From assembly GCF_030815865.1 (NCBI RefSeq), contig NZ_JAUSXI010000001.1, positions 3,410,001 through 3,474,000 on the forward strand: a DNA stretch of 64,000 nt. Direction: 5' to 3'. The notes under the pieces are model-generated. The model was not told the DNA's origin, ran no database searches, and saw only the letters and a program-made list of their open reading frames with translations. The translations under genes were made by a program, and so were the position numbers. Position 1 is the stretch's first letter; each line of letters begins with the position of its first letter. This stretch comes from Arthrobacter globiformis. GTDB lineage: Bacteria > Actinomycetota > Actinomycetes > Actinomycetales > Micrococcaceae. Shown here piece after piece: positions 23,496 through 31,807 of this stretch.

Positions 23496-24983
23496 TTACT
23501 CTTCTGGGAACTCTCGGACAATGCCGGTAGGAAAAGCACGCAGCAATTTCCGTCTGAGTTTCTTGCTGTCTTTCCAGTCATCGGTGTGGACCTCGGTGCT
23601 TCTTCCGCGCCGATCCATCAGGGAGATACCGCCGCAGCTGCGGTCGCCTACGAGGACAACGTCGGCCAGCTTGATCGACTTCGTTTTTCCTGAGTCCAGC
23701 TTCAGCAGGTGGGTTTCTGTCAGCGTCAAGGCTGCCCCGGATGTCTTGCTTCGCCATTTCCGGTGCCCCTCGGAGGACTCCTGCAGCTTTAGGTCACCTG
23801 TGCCGTTGTGGCGCTGCCAGATGTCATAGGAGTCCAAGGTTAGGTCCAGTGCAGCCACGTCGGCTTTGCGGACCTTGATGTCTTTGTCCACGGCAACGAT
23901 GAGTGATTCCAGGGACGTCATCAGTGTGGCCGTTGCTTCGGGTCCGGTTATCGAGGCGGCTGCATCGAGCAGTGCCTGCCGGGTTGGAGTGGCTCGTCCA
24001 AGAAGGCCGTTGACTGCCACCTGGATGACGTAGTCGGAGGCGACGTTATCGTCCCACGTGACCAAGGCCTGGAGGGCCCTGTGGGCGGCCTGAACCGCGT
24101 CCTCGGTGAAGCCCTCCGCGGCAACGTCACGGACAGCAGCCACGCTGGCCTGCAAAGCAGCGGCGGTGTTGGCCGCGACCGGGTCAAGGATGAGATCGAG
24201 TTGGCAGCAGTCATCATCGATCTGCGTTGTGAGAATCACGATCGAGTAGATGATGCCGCGGGCGTGCCGAAGCCGTGCGAGCAGCTCATATCTCAGGGCC
24301 TCTCCAAGGAACGTGGAATTCCTCAAGGGGACCAAGAAGGACAGTGCAACACCGCTCTTCTGTGACCAGACCAAAGTTGGCGCTGTGATGACGGGGCTCG
24401 GTTGGTGCCGGGTGACAGCGGCGCCCTGCGGAAGACGAATGTCCAGGGAGTCGGGTACGGGCCCGGTGAAGGTGACGGCAGCATTCTCTGCCGTAAACCA
24501 TCGCTGGGCCCATTCGATCGCTTCGGCCCGGCTGACGCCTGCAAGTGTCGGGGAACCAAAGTGCCCTGCACCGAGTCCGTTCGTTCCGAACCGGTAGGTC
24601 AGCAGGCCGCCGGACACCGTACTGAATCCGTGGGGGTTTTCCGCTTCAAGGATCGATTTTTCCAGCGCGAGATCTTCCTCGCTCACAGCCGTAAAACCTG
24701 AGAGAGCGGCGGCGATGGCATTGAGATAGCCGGCAACGGCATCGGCGTCGCCACAGGCATAGAACTCAACCGAGTCCATCTGGACTGTGCCGCCGTGCCA
24801 CAAAGTCACCGGTTGCACCAGACGGAGAACGGCGTGCTCGACCAGATGAGTGATGCCAGCAAGCGTCACTGGTTCATTGCGGAACCCGACTCCAAAGATG
24901 AGCGACCCGGTAAACATACCGCCCCGGTCGACCGAATACGACGGAATGCCGCTATGCGAACTCCTAGTCACCATCTGCCTCAT
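23496..24983 (-). CDS. M16-type metallopeptidase with an extra C-terminal domain
   Basis: A 495-residue protein. The inverted zinc motif His-x-x-Glu-His is present at about 46-50 (Thr-His-Leu-Val-Glu-His), and Glu-Lys-Ser-Ile-Leu-Glu-Ala-Glu (about 108-115) can supply the third ligand, as in M16 (pitrilysin/processing peptidase) enzymes. One active half and a second inactive-like half follow to about 390. The last 105 residues, with Leu-Thr-Glu-Thr-His-Leu-Leu-Lys-Leu-Asp-Ser-Gly and Asp-Asp-Trp-Lys-Asp-Ser-Lys-Lys-Leu, look like a PH-like beta domain not usual for M16. No signal peptide. It stands alone; substrate unknown. Confidence 0.8.
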   Translation of the reverse strand: MRQMVTRSSHSGIPSYSVDRGGMFTGSLIFGVGFRNEPVTLAGITHLVEHAVLRLVQPVTLWHGGTVQMDSVEFYACGDADAVAGYLNAIAAALSGFTAVSEEDLALEKSILEAENPHGFSTVSGGLLTYRFGTNGLGAGHFGSPTLAGVSRAEAIEWAQRWFTAENAAVTFTGPVPDSLDIRLPQGAAVTRHQPSPVITAPTLVWSQKSGVALSFLVPLRNSTFLGEALRYELLARLRHARGIIYSIVILTTQIDDDCCQLDLILDPVAANTAAALQASVAAVRDVAAEGFTEDAVQAAHRALQALVTWDDNVASDYVIQVAVNGLLGRATPTRQALLDAAASITGPEATATLMTSLESLIVAVDKDIKVRKADVAALDLTLDSYDIWQRHNGTGDLKLQESSEGHRKWRSKTSGAALTLTETHLLKLDSGKTKSIKLADVVLVGDRSCGGISLMDRRGRSTEVHTDDWKDSKKLRRKLLRAFPTGIVREFPEE

Positions 24984-25179
24984 GAGTCACAGTCTCCCAG
25001 ACGCCAGCGCGACCCGAGACGGACCGGCAGACCCAGCACCCGGTGTCCTTGGAGGCCCGGGTACGGCAATCAGTCCCGCATGCGGTTCCATCACGGACAG
25101 GACGGGACAGGACAGGAAACGTGACTTATCTGCCCAGCGCGGTTCACCTGCCTTGTAGAAGCTCGCTTACGATGCAGGG

Positions 25180-25614
25180 ATGGCAGACGACGGACCATGG
25201 GAAAGTTACGACCGGGACAAACTACCCAAGGGGTGGGCCTACCCGCTGGGCCGGGATGAGGTCAAGGCAGCCTTGGTGGCTGCAGGCGTAGGTCTGGGCA
25301 GCCTCTCCTTCAGCCGGACTTACCCGAATGAGTCAGACGGCATCTGCGTTCTGCAGGTGTTCTGGCCATCGGATTCGCGAGCGAAGTACTTCGGCAGCCG
25401 AGATCCTGACATTAGCCCTTTGACGGTGTGGGTCGGAGCCGTTCCCTCGGAATTGCGTAACCATATCGGCCAGCAACTTCGGGATAATTGGCTGGAACGA
25501 GCAGTCGTTTGGGCACGTCAGGCGCTAAATAGAGGCAACGTCTGGACGGCGACAGACCATTGGTGGAGTCTCATGCACAAGCCCGATGGCAGGCTGATCC
25601 TGGAAGACACGTAG
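25180..25614 (+). CDS. Hypothetical protein, 144 aa
   Basis: A soluble protein, Met-Ala-Asp-Asp-Gly-Pro-Trp-Glu at the start, tryptophan-rich towards the end (Asp-Asn-Trp-Leu-Glu-Arg, Thr-Asp-His-Trp-Trp-Ser-Leu). Codon usage and composition fit a real gene. I recognise no family; neither neighbour suggests a role. Confidence 0.6.
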   Translation: MADDGPWESYDRDKLPKGWAYPLGRDEVKAALVAAGVGLGSLSFSRTYPNESDGICVLQVFWPSDSRAKYFGSRDPDISPLTVWVGAVPSELRNHIGQQLRDNWLERAVVWARQALNRGNVWTATDHWWSLMHKPDGRLILEDT

Positions 25615-25737
25615 GCAACGTTCTGTCCCTCTGGGCGTTCCCCGAAAGGATGAAGTGCCAAGTTGACCATGGCCAAGTGGGTCATGGAGAACCACCCCGA
25701 TATTGAGGTCCGCCAGTAGCGCCACAAGTGGGCCGGG

Positions 25738-26315
25738 CTAGTCTGACTGGATTTCCACCGTCGTGGCACCGCAAACGAGCTGCAGCCCGTTGGCGGTTTC
25801 CAGCCCGCAGTCCTGGTCTTTGACCCGCGGCCAGCCGGCGATCTCAGGGGCACTCCGGACCCTCTTGTAGCGCAACTCGTCGTGCCCGGTGTAGATGTCG
25901 ACCATGTCCCCGTCGAAGCCGTCCTGCGTGATGAGGACAGCCTGGCCGTCCGCTGACTGAACCTTCACGACGTCGCCGATGCCGGCAGCACCCAGGTAAG
26001 CGAACAGCAGGACGAGGGTCAGATAGGGCACGGCCGCCGCGGCCGCCATCCCCGTGGTCCAGCCGATGGCGCGCCGCAGCCACGTCCGGGAATCCTGCTA
26101 ATCAAGGCCGGCAGCAGGAGCATTATGCCCGCCGCGCCAGTCAGGATCACCAGGATCATGAGTCCGCTGCCGATGTTGGACGCTGGCGCACCGACGTAGA
26201 GGAGCAGTCGCTGGCTGGTGGCGGCGCGGTCGGCTTCAAGGACCGCATGCGCACCAAGCGCTGCCAGGGCGGCTGCAGCCAAAAGAGCGATACCCCAGAT
26301 CTCACGGCGCTTCAT
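25738..26315 (-). pseudogene. Membrane-anchored protein gene with a frameshift (fuller copy of 2990-3310)
   Basis: The N-terminal frame (ATG at 26315) has two membrane helices (Ala-Leu-Leu-Ala-Ala-Ala-Ala-Leu and Ile-Leu-Val-Ile-Leu-Thr-Gly-Ala-Ala-Gly-Ile-Met). Near 26095, in Ile-Ser-Arg, one base appears lost; the shifted frame continues Arg-Thr-Trp-Leu-Arg-Arg-Ala-Ile-Gly-Trp, a third helix, and the extracytoplasmic domain Val-Leu-Ile-Thr-Gln-Asp-Gly-Phe-Asp-Gly with Val-Lys-Asp-Gln-Asp-Cys, ending at 25738. If the second frame has its own start (ATG near 26049) a shorter product remains possible. Follows 26380-26667 in the same direction. Confidence 0.65.
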
Positions 26316-26379
26316 AGGCTGCCGGTCGTGACCGAAGTCCGGCTTCCCGCCCTTGCCCGGGCATCCTCTATCGCCTGTG

Positions 26380-26667
26380 TCACCGCGACGTGGATGACCT
26401 CCAGAAGCCGGCAGCCAGCATCACCAGCAGAGTTTCCAGTGCCAGGACAAACTCGAAGACCCCGTCAAGGGAGTCCTCCTTCCACTCTGGCGGCACCGAC
26501 CGACTCGCTTGGGCTGCAAGCAGAAAGAACACCAGGGCCGTCAACGAGAGCCCGCCGAAGAGGATCCAACGGGTGTAGCGGTAGGCCCTGTGGCGGGCGG
26601 TGCCCAGACCTACGTGCACGAGCCAGAGGACCCCCGCAATGACAGGCACGGCGAGGAAGGGGTTCAC
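26380..26667 (-). CDS. Small membrane protein, 95 aa
   Basis: Three membrane helices: Phe-Leu-Ala-Val-Pro-Val-Ile-Ala-Gly-Val-Leu-Trp, Ile-Leu-Phe-Gly-Gly-Leu-Ser-Leu-Thr-Ala-Leu-Val-Phe-Phe-Leu-Leu, and a C-terminal Phe-Val-Leu-Ala-Leu-Glu-Thr-Leu-Leu-Val-Met-Leu. The GTG at 26667 is chosen because the damaged copy at 3544 begins at the same residue with ATG (Met-Ser-Pro-Phe versus Val-Asn-Pro-Phe). It heads a two-gene cassette with 25738-26315. Function unknown. Confidence 0.65.
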   Translation of the reverse strand: MNPFLAVPVIAGVLWLVHVGLGTARHRAYRYTRWILFGGLSLTALVFFLLAAQASRSVPPEWKEDSLDGVFEFVLALETLLVMLAAGFWRSSTSR

Positions 26668-26747
26668 CTGCACGTCCTGCACTTTCTGTACGTGTTCACC
26701 ACTTGTATTTCTTCCGGGATGCGTTCACGGATCCGCCGCCGCGGACG

Positions 26748-27148
26748 TCAGCCTTGGTTCCGGGCTTCGTCGATTTCGTCTTCGGCCACAACCTGGTTTG
26801 CGATCAGGTCGACCCGGTCGGCAGCTGTAAGGCTCTCATCGTTTTGGATCGCCTCGACGTCCTTGCCGTCAACCTCTTCCGATGGGTCCGGTCGTCGTCG
26901 GCGCCGAGCAGGTCGTGATGGAACACGATGGCATCCACCGGCCGGGTGTCCACGAACAGGACCGCGACCTCGCAGGAATGGACGACGGTGTACCGGACGG
27001 GCCCGTCCAGCCAGGAGTGGATGCCGGTGCACTCCTCGACGAAGAACCCGCCGCCGAGCAGTCCCCGCTCCTCGAGCAGGCCGTAGACAACATTCCAGGC
27101 GAGATCCATCAGTTCATGGATAGCCGCTTCAACCGTTGGAGCTGTCAT
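26748..27148 (-). pseudogene. Hypothetical protein gene, C-terminal frameshift
   Basis: The ATG at 27148 has a good AGGAGG site and opens Met-Thr-Ala-Pro-Thr-Val-Glu-Ala-Ala-Ile-His-Glu-Leu-Met. The body contains Val-Val-Tyr-Gly-Leu-Leu-Glu-Glu-Arg-Gly, Cys-Thr-Gly-Ile-His-Ser-Trp and Phe-His-His-Asp-Leu-Leu-Gly-Ala-Asp-Asp. After that a frameshift is likely, because another frame gives a well-formed acidic tail, Glu-Glu-Val-Asp-Gly-Lys-Asp-Val-Glu-Ala-Ile to Arg-Asn-Gln-Gly at 26748. The frame also stays open upstream to 27400, with Ala-Ser-Asp-Gly-Arg-His-Cys-Arg-Arg-Phe, possibly a separate remnant. Confidence 0.55.
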
Positions 27149-27409
27149 GGCTCCATGCTCCTCCTGGGGGTGGGACAGGATTGCGGACCCGTGCCGCGTG
27201 TTGCTGAACTCCCACCGGCTGTAGTCGAAGCGCCGGCAGTGGCGACCGTCCGACGCGATCAGAAGCGGCCGTCGTAGCTTTCCCTGATTGCCAGAGCGGT
27301 GAACTTCCATCCGGGCAATAATGTCGCTCAAGTCGTGTTCCGGGGATGCTCTATCCAGCCGGCGAACCACCTTCATTTCAGCTTCCATTGACGCGGCCAT
27401 CCGGTCCGC

Positions 27410-27589
27410 TTAGTCGATCAGCTCCCGAATCTTCTCGGCGGGAAGGTCAGGTGGCTCGGGATAGGCGATGATCTCCTCCGTGCGGCCAGTGTGCCTGGGG
27501 CAGTTCCGATTAGCGGAGGGAAAGATTCCGATGAACCAGAACGAGGCGAGCGCGAAGACCGAGAAGAACGGGATCAGGCAGCCCGGCAC
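27410..27589 (-). CDS. Small single-helix membrane protein
   Basis: From a GTG at 27589: one membrane helix (Leu-Ile-Pro-Phe-Phe-Ser-Val-Phe-Ala-Leu-Ala-Ser-Phe-Trp-Phe-Ile-Gly) then a soluble tail, Asn-Cys-Pro-Arg-His-Thr-Gly and Glu-Ile-Ile-Ala-Tyr-Pro-Glu-Pro-Pro-Asp. Composition is gene-like, but an ATG in a neighbouring frame just upstream hints that the real start may have been cut off by a frameshift. Function unknown. Confidence 0.4.
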   Translation of the reverse strand: MPGCLIPFFSVFALASFWFIGIFPSANRNCPRHTGRTEEIIAYPEPPDLPAEKIRELID

Positions 27590-27627
27590 CGGTAGCTCAC
27601 CCGCGCGGATGCCGGTAGGCTTCGGGC

Positions 27628-28158
27628 ATGGGGTTCCTTGGGGGGAAACTGGCCGGCTGCATGGCATTGTTGCTGGTCTTTGCCAGCTCGGCAGAGGTCT
27701 TGAGCGCCTGCGCATACACGGACGACGAAGCCGCCGCGCCACCTGCGACTTCCCGGGCTGCCCCGCCTCCCCCGCCGACGGCCGACCCCGCGTTGGCCGA
27801 GAAACAGGCAAGCAACGAAGTACAACTGGACCGGATCCTCGGCCCCAGACCCTCTGACCTCGTCTTGGGCGGCTCGGGCGGACTAGGGAGTGACGGGCAC
27901 CGCACCTCGCTGCCTGGCATACCTCAGGGACGCTACAAGGTGACCTCTGCGTGTGTCGGCATCACGGATGCAGCCCTCCTCATTGCGCAGCCGGACCGGC
28001 GAGGAGGATCAACCCACGAACTCGCGCTCAAGTGTGGAACAGTCAGTACCATGACCGTGAACCTCGTGGCCGGTCAGGTCCTCACCCATCTCGTGCCCAT
28101 GACCACCGAGCCGGGCGGCGCAGCCGTCGCCGGCTTCTGGATGGTCCCGGCGCCGTAG
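27628..28158 (+). CDS. Putative lipoprotein
   Basis: A 176-residue protein with a lipoprotein-type signal: Met-Gly-Phe-Leu-Gly-Gly-Lys, a hydrophobic core, and the lipobox Leu-Ser-Ala-Cys at about 25-28. A proline/alanine-rich linker follows (about 36-52), then a small beta-rich domain with Tyr-Lys-Val-Thr-Ser-Ala-Cys-Val-Gly-Ile and Leu-Lys-Cys-Gly-Thr. Lipid-anchored on the outer face of the membrane. No specific family recognised. Confidence 0.7.
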   Translation: MGFLGGKLAGCMALLLVFASSAEVLSACAYTDDEAAAPPATSRAAPPPPPTADPALAEKQASNEVQLDRILGPRPSDLVLGGSGGLGSDGHRTSLPGIPQGRYKVTSACVGITDAALLIAQPDRRGGSTHELALKCGTVSTMTVNLVAGQVLTHLVPMTTEPGGAAVAGFWMVPAP

Positions 28159-28200
28159 ACGGAGTCACATCCGGCAAGCACTTTCAGAAGGGAGACACGC

Positions 28201-28476
28201 GTGCGCTTCAAACATCTTTTTCACCCTAAGACCAAGGCCTCAGGCAGCCCCGCACCCGAACTTTCCGGCCGGTGCGGGGCGAATGCCCCGCTGGCGAAGA
28301 CCGGGGACCTGCAGGAGGCCTGGGCTGAACTGACCGAAGCCGCCCAGGGCTCCAAGGTGATGAGCTTCCACGCCTACACCCGCACCGGAACGCCATGGGC
28401 CCAAGATCCGGCTGCCGTCCGCGCTGTGGCCGCCATACTCCGTGAATTCCCCGCGGACGGCCAACACACTACCTAG
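28201..28476 (+). CDS. Hypothetical protein, 91 aa
   Basis: Starts at GTG (28201) with GAAGGGAG as ribosome binding site. Soluble, with an N-terminal basic stretch and a helical second half (Glu-Ala-Trp-Ala-Glu-Leu-Thr-Glu-Ala-Ala, Ala-Val-Arg-Ala-Val-Ala-Ala-Ile-Leu). Contains Phe-His-Ala-Tyr-Thr-Arg-Thr-Gly. It follows the lipoprotein gene after 42 bases and may be cotranscribed. Unknown family. Confidence 0.6.
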   Translation: MRFKHLFHPKTKASGSPAPELSGRCGANAPLAKTGDLQEAWAELTEAAQGSKVMSFHAYTRTGTPWAQDPAAVRAVAAILREFPADGQHTT

Positions 28477-28682
28477 GCGACATCCCGAGAGTTCTTGTCG
28501 CAACGCCGAGACCCTGTTCAGGCGCGTCAAGTACCGGTTATTGGCCGCAGTAGACCGTTACCGCAGCGTCCTTAGCAACATCTCCCGCAGCCCGTCGATC
28601 TCGGCGATAGGTCGTATCATCGCAACCAGGACAGGATCGACAAACAGCCCCGCCCCCGTTTGGTTATTTGTTAGGAGCTCAC

Positions 28683-29159
28683 ATGCCCAGGAGACCGTAC
28701 AACTGGCAACCGGGCTTTGTGGCCGGCAGGGGCTCCGTTCTTCTGAGCGGAGCTGGCTGCAGCCTGTATTTCGCCGAGGTTTACCCCTTTGGTTTTTGGG
28801 TTCAGATTAGTGTCAGGTTTAAGGGCCCGTTGACACTCGAGCAGCAGCGGGACATCGATCGCCAGGTCGGCGCCTATCTGCGGAGTTCTCCGGTCGATGG
28901 CCCTCAACTATCTGTTGATCAACATAACTCCGGGCGGTCCACTGCTGAAATTGTCACGCATGAGGGGCACAACAACTTCTGGACCATCTCATATTGGGTT
29001 GATCACGACGTCGCCGCAGGAGCGTTGTCGGTGGTGTTCACCTGGACGGATCAGGATATTGAAACGACGTTCTCAGTGACGGGCGAAGACGTCGATTCCG
29101 CCCTGAGTGATGCGACAGAGCTCTGGAAGACATCATCCGTGGAGTACACCACATTCTGA
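28683..29159 (+). CDS. Hypothetical protein, 158 aa
   Basis: Starts at the ATG at 28683, five bases after TTAGGAG. Beta-rich soluble protein: Leu-Ser-Gly-Ala-Gly-Cys-Ser-Leu-Tyr-Phe-Ala-Glu-Val-Tyr, Phe-Trp-Val-Gln-Ile-Ser-Val-Arg-Phe, Phe-Trp-Thr-Ile-Ser-Tyr-Trp. I recognise no family. Neighbours are unrelated small genes. Confidence 0.65.
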   Translation: MPRRPYNWQPGFVAGRGSVLLSGAGCSLYFAEVYPFGFWVQISVRFKGPLTLEQQRDIDRQVGAYLRSSPVDGPQLSVDQHNSGRSTAEIVTHEGHNNFWTISYWVDHDVAAGALSVVFTWTDQDIETTFSVTGEDVDSALSDATELWKTSSVEYTTF

Positions 29160-29206
29160 GCAGGTGGCATTAGAGCCGCTAGCCGGAAGCGCTGCGAGTT
29201 ACTGAT

Positions 29207-29392
29207 CTAGCTGGATTTCCTAGCGCCCTGTTTGCTCGTGGCCAAGAATGTCGCGACTCCGAGAAGCAAGGAAGTAGGGAGAACAGCTGGCAACGGGATG
29301 TTTCCATTCAATCAGGCGAGAAATAGCGAAAGTGCCGCAACCATAAGGCCCGCGAGCATGGCGAACGTCCTGACCCTCATTGTTTTCCCCAT
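29207..29392 (-). pseudogene. Small membrane protein gene with an in-frame stop
   Basis: From the ATG at 29392 a helix reads Phe-Ala-Met-Leu-Ala-Gly-Leu-Met-Val-Ala-Ala-Leu-Ser-Leu-Phe-Leu-Ala, then TGA, and in the same frame Leu-Pro-Ala-Val-Leu-Pro-Thr-Ser-Leu-Leu-Leu-Gly-Val-Ala-Thr-Phe-Leu-Ala-Thr and a basic tail to the stop at 29207. Together they form a two-helix hairpin protein of about 60 residues broken by a nonsense codon. Confidence 0.45.
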
Positions 29393-29498
29393 GCTTGGAC
29401 CATAGGGTGTTCCCGGCCAGTTGTCCGGAGCTGCCATCGCTTACATGAACGACCTCTGAGGTCGCGGACCATAGACCAGAACACCACCAGCGTGTCAG

Positions 29499-29750
29499 CT
29501 ACTGAGCTTCGGATTCCCCGTCGTCCTGGAGGTCGCCGGCGGCGACGCGCTCCGCGATCCGCCGGTAGGCCTCGGCGATGTAGTCCTCGAGGTCGTTGGC
29601 CCCGATGCGCCATACGCCCCGGCCGCCGACCTGGACGCCGCGAAGCTCACCGCTCCTGATCAGTGACCGGATGAGGCTTTGCTTCACATTCAGCTCTTCA
29701 GCGGCCTGATCGATGGTCAGGAATCGGTGCTTGTTGGGTTCATCGGACAC
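29499..29750 (-). CDS. Excisionase-like helix-turn-helix protein
   Basis: An 83-residue DNA-binding protein of the HTH_17/MerR-excisionase type: Phe-Leu-Thr-Ile-Asp-Gln-Ala-Ala-Glu-Glu-Leu-Asn-Val, Ile-Arg-Ser-Leu-Ile-Arg-Ser-Gly-Glu-Leu-Arg-Gly-Val-Gln-Val, and Val-Trp-Arg-Ile-Gly-Ala-Asn-Asp-Leu-Glu-Asp-Tyr-Ile. Proteins like this act as excisionases or small regulators. No integrase is near. A copy with a one-base deletion is at 13970-14220. Confidence 0.85.
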   Translation of the reverse strand: MSDEPNKHRFLTIDQAAEELNVKQSLIRSLIRSGELRGVQVGGRGVWRIGANDLEDYIAEAYRRIAERVAAGDLQDDGESEAQ

Positions 29751-29820
29751 CGGACCATCCTATGTGCGGGTGCGCTCTCATCGGGCGCTCATAGTATCCA
29801 CGGTCCCAGCTAGCCCTCGC

Positions 29821-30338
29821 TCAAAACCTCTCGGCGAGCAGGTCCGGACTAGCGGGAGAAGCTGCCAACTCGACTCTCCTCTTGTCGGTGTTGAGCGTGA
29901 TCAATGCTGACCACGGGGCCTTTGCGGGCCCGCCCATGACCCGCAGCTGCGAGTAAGTTTCGATGGGCCCCACCAAGCGACCAGTCACCCCAGTCTTGGC
30001 TTGGAACAGGAGCCGCCCGGGTTCTGCTTTCGCATATCCGATGGCCCATCTTTGCTTGAGCGCGGACCCGACCTCCCGATGGGCGCATTCAAAAAGCCCC
30101 GTTCCGCGTCCAGCGCCGCACGCCGCCTCTTGATCGGAATGACAGGCAGTGCGACCAAGACCGACAAGGCAGCGACGGCCAAAGCGGTAATGACCAGTGA
30201 GAGCCAATATCCCACTTTGTCGTTCAAGGGATAGAGCACCGGTACGAGCAGTGCCACTGTCAGCATGGTGAAAACATTTGCGTCGTAGGCCTTTTCTATC
30301 CAGCCCCTGGGCGTCGGCTCCAGGCTTGGTTCCATCAT
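29821..30338 (-). pseudogene. Membrane protein gene with a frameshift
   Basis: The N-terminal frame (ATG at 30338) has two membrane helices (Val-Phe-Thr-Met-Leu-Thr-Val-Ala-Leu-Leu-Val and Val-Ile-Thr-Ala-Leu-Ala-Val-Ala-Ala-Leu) and Ile-Lys-Arg-Arg-Arg. Near 30080 the sense moves to the frame with Gly-Ser-Ala-Leu-Lys-Gln-Arg-Trp-Ala-Ile-Gly-Tyr-Ala and Ile-Thr-Leu-Asn-Thr-Asp-Lys-Arg-Arg-Val-Glu-Leu, ending at 29821. A joined protein would be about 170 residues with a cytoplasmic beta domain. Family unknown. Confidence 0.6.
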
Positions 30339-30425
30339 CGACAGTGCCTGACCATCCTGATATATGGCGCTACTCTAAGCCCTCACGTCGGGGCGCCCTA
30401 GGGGGATGCAGGCACGGCTGGCAGG

Positions 30426-31131
30426 ATGGGTGGCGTGGCGACGACGAGACGGAACCGGGCACCAAACGCCGAATGGGTGCTGATGTACCGCGGCGGGCTC
30501 TCCCGCGGACAGATCGCGAACCTAGTTGGAGCAGCACCAAAGAACGTCGCCTACCACCTTGCTATTGCCCGAGCCGCCGACCGGTGCTGCAGGACGCGCA
30601 CGAGTCGTCCGCTGCCCTGAAAACCACACATGCAGCGACAGCACAGGGCCTGGAGCGGATGCGGCAGCTGGTGGCCATGGTCCAGGAGACGGGCCGCTAT
30701 CCGTCCCGACCGCGGAAAGCACGTCAGAGCGGAGCTTGGCTGCATGGCTGCAGCGGCGCCGCGAAGACGCCCGGGCGGGACACTCGCGCCCGCGTACCGG
30801 GACGGGCTTGCCATGCTTCCGGGCTGGCAGACTCCCCCCCCCGCGGACGGAAGCGGACGAAGGGCGGTGGCAGGACCGGCTCGAGGCACTGGTCGCCTGC
30901 CGGGACGCCGGCAACGACTGGCCCCGCCACAAGGTCACTGTGGCGGGCCTGGAGCACGACCTCGGTGTGTGGCTGCACTCCCAGCGGGCCAAACTGCACC
31001 GCGGCGAACTGGAGGGGGCCAAGGAGCAAGCGCTGGATGAGGCATTGCCGGGCTGGCGGGACGGACGGCAGCGGGGCAGGAAGCCGCGCGAGAACGGCGC
31101 AGCAGCTTCCATAAGCTTGGGCAAAGCTTGA
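30426..31131 (+). pseudogene. Helicase-associated-domain protein, multiply frameshifted
   Basis: Pieces in three frames line up as one protein. First, Trp-Val-Leu-Met-Tyr-Arg-Gly-Gly-Leu-Ser-Arg-Gly-Gln-Ile-Ala, a helix-turn-helix; then Leu-Glu-Arg-Met-Arg-Gln-Leu-Val-Ala; then Leu-Ala-Ala-Trp-Leu-Gln-Arg-Arg-Arg; then Trp-Gln-Asp-Arg-Leu-Glu-Ala-Leu, Leu-Gly-Val-Trp-Leu-His-Ser-Gln-Arg and Leu-Pro-Gly-Trp, the helicase-associated (HA) repeat pattern. Shifts are needed near 30580, 30705, 30775 and 30845. HA proteins are common in Arthrobacter mobile regions. Confidence 0.65.
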
Positions 31132-31807
31132 AGGCGCCCTGCTGTCTCCCCCATATGCGGGGTAAAACGCACTTCAGCTCTCAGGAAGAACCCCGAATTT
31201 CATAGCATCAGGGGCGCACACTGATCTCGTCCCTGAAGCTGAAGTGGCCGCGCACCCAAGCTTCAGAACGCCGGGTCCGGAACGCACTCCCCCCAGAGCG
31301 CCGGGCCCGGCGGACACCCTTTCCTGCATCCGGACCACGAGTCCAATGCGCCCACGGCAGCCGAGATGAGCGCTCACGCCTGCCCGCGCAGTCGAAGCGA
31401 GAAGATCCATGCACGATGAAGCTTGAAACTGGCTGGGCGCGCTCGACCACTCCGCGAAGGTCACAGGCATCGTGCCAGCCGCCAGCGTCCTCGGAGGACC
31501 CTCCAGGATCATGGCCTCCTGACTGGACCTCCGGTACACGGATAGGGTGCCCAAGTGCCTATGCAGGATCCGGAGTCGGCTGCCCTTGCCTTCCGGCGCG
31601 TATCCCGTTACCGGCGATAACTGGCAAATGGAGAAAGGGTCACAAACGTCTTTCGACGGCCTTGAAATGCGCCCCGGATTTACGCTTCCGTGATCGGTTT
31701 CCCGGCGATTTAACGGTTGCACGAAGAACCGGAAACATCCCTCGTTTCGGGCTTTTGGCGCTCCTACGCTGGAGTGATCCAATCACTCACCCGAAAGGGG
31801 TACCCAC
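31132..31807. other. Long intergenic stretch
   Basis: No gene can be supported. Open frames on both strands are rich in Arg, Ser and Pro as expected for chance frames in this GC range. Confidence 0.45.

Noticed and set aside
25660..25720. Plus-strand mini-frame starting Met-Ala-Lys-Trp-Val-Met-Glu-Asn-His
   Set aside because: Only about 16 codons before a stop and no supporting motif; could be a scrap of a gene but cannot be shown.
31174..31782. A 202-codon minus-strand frame
   Set aside because: Sequence is Ser/Arg/Gly-rich with no ribosome binding site; treated as intergenic.
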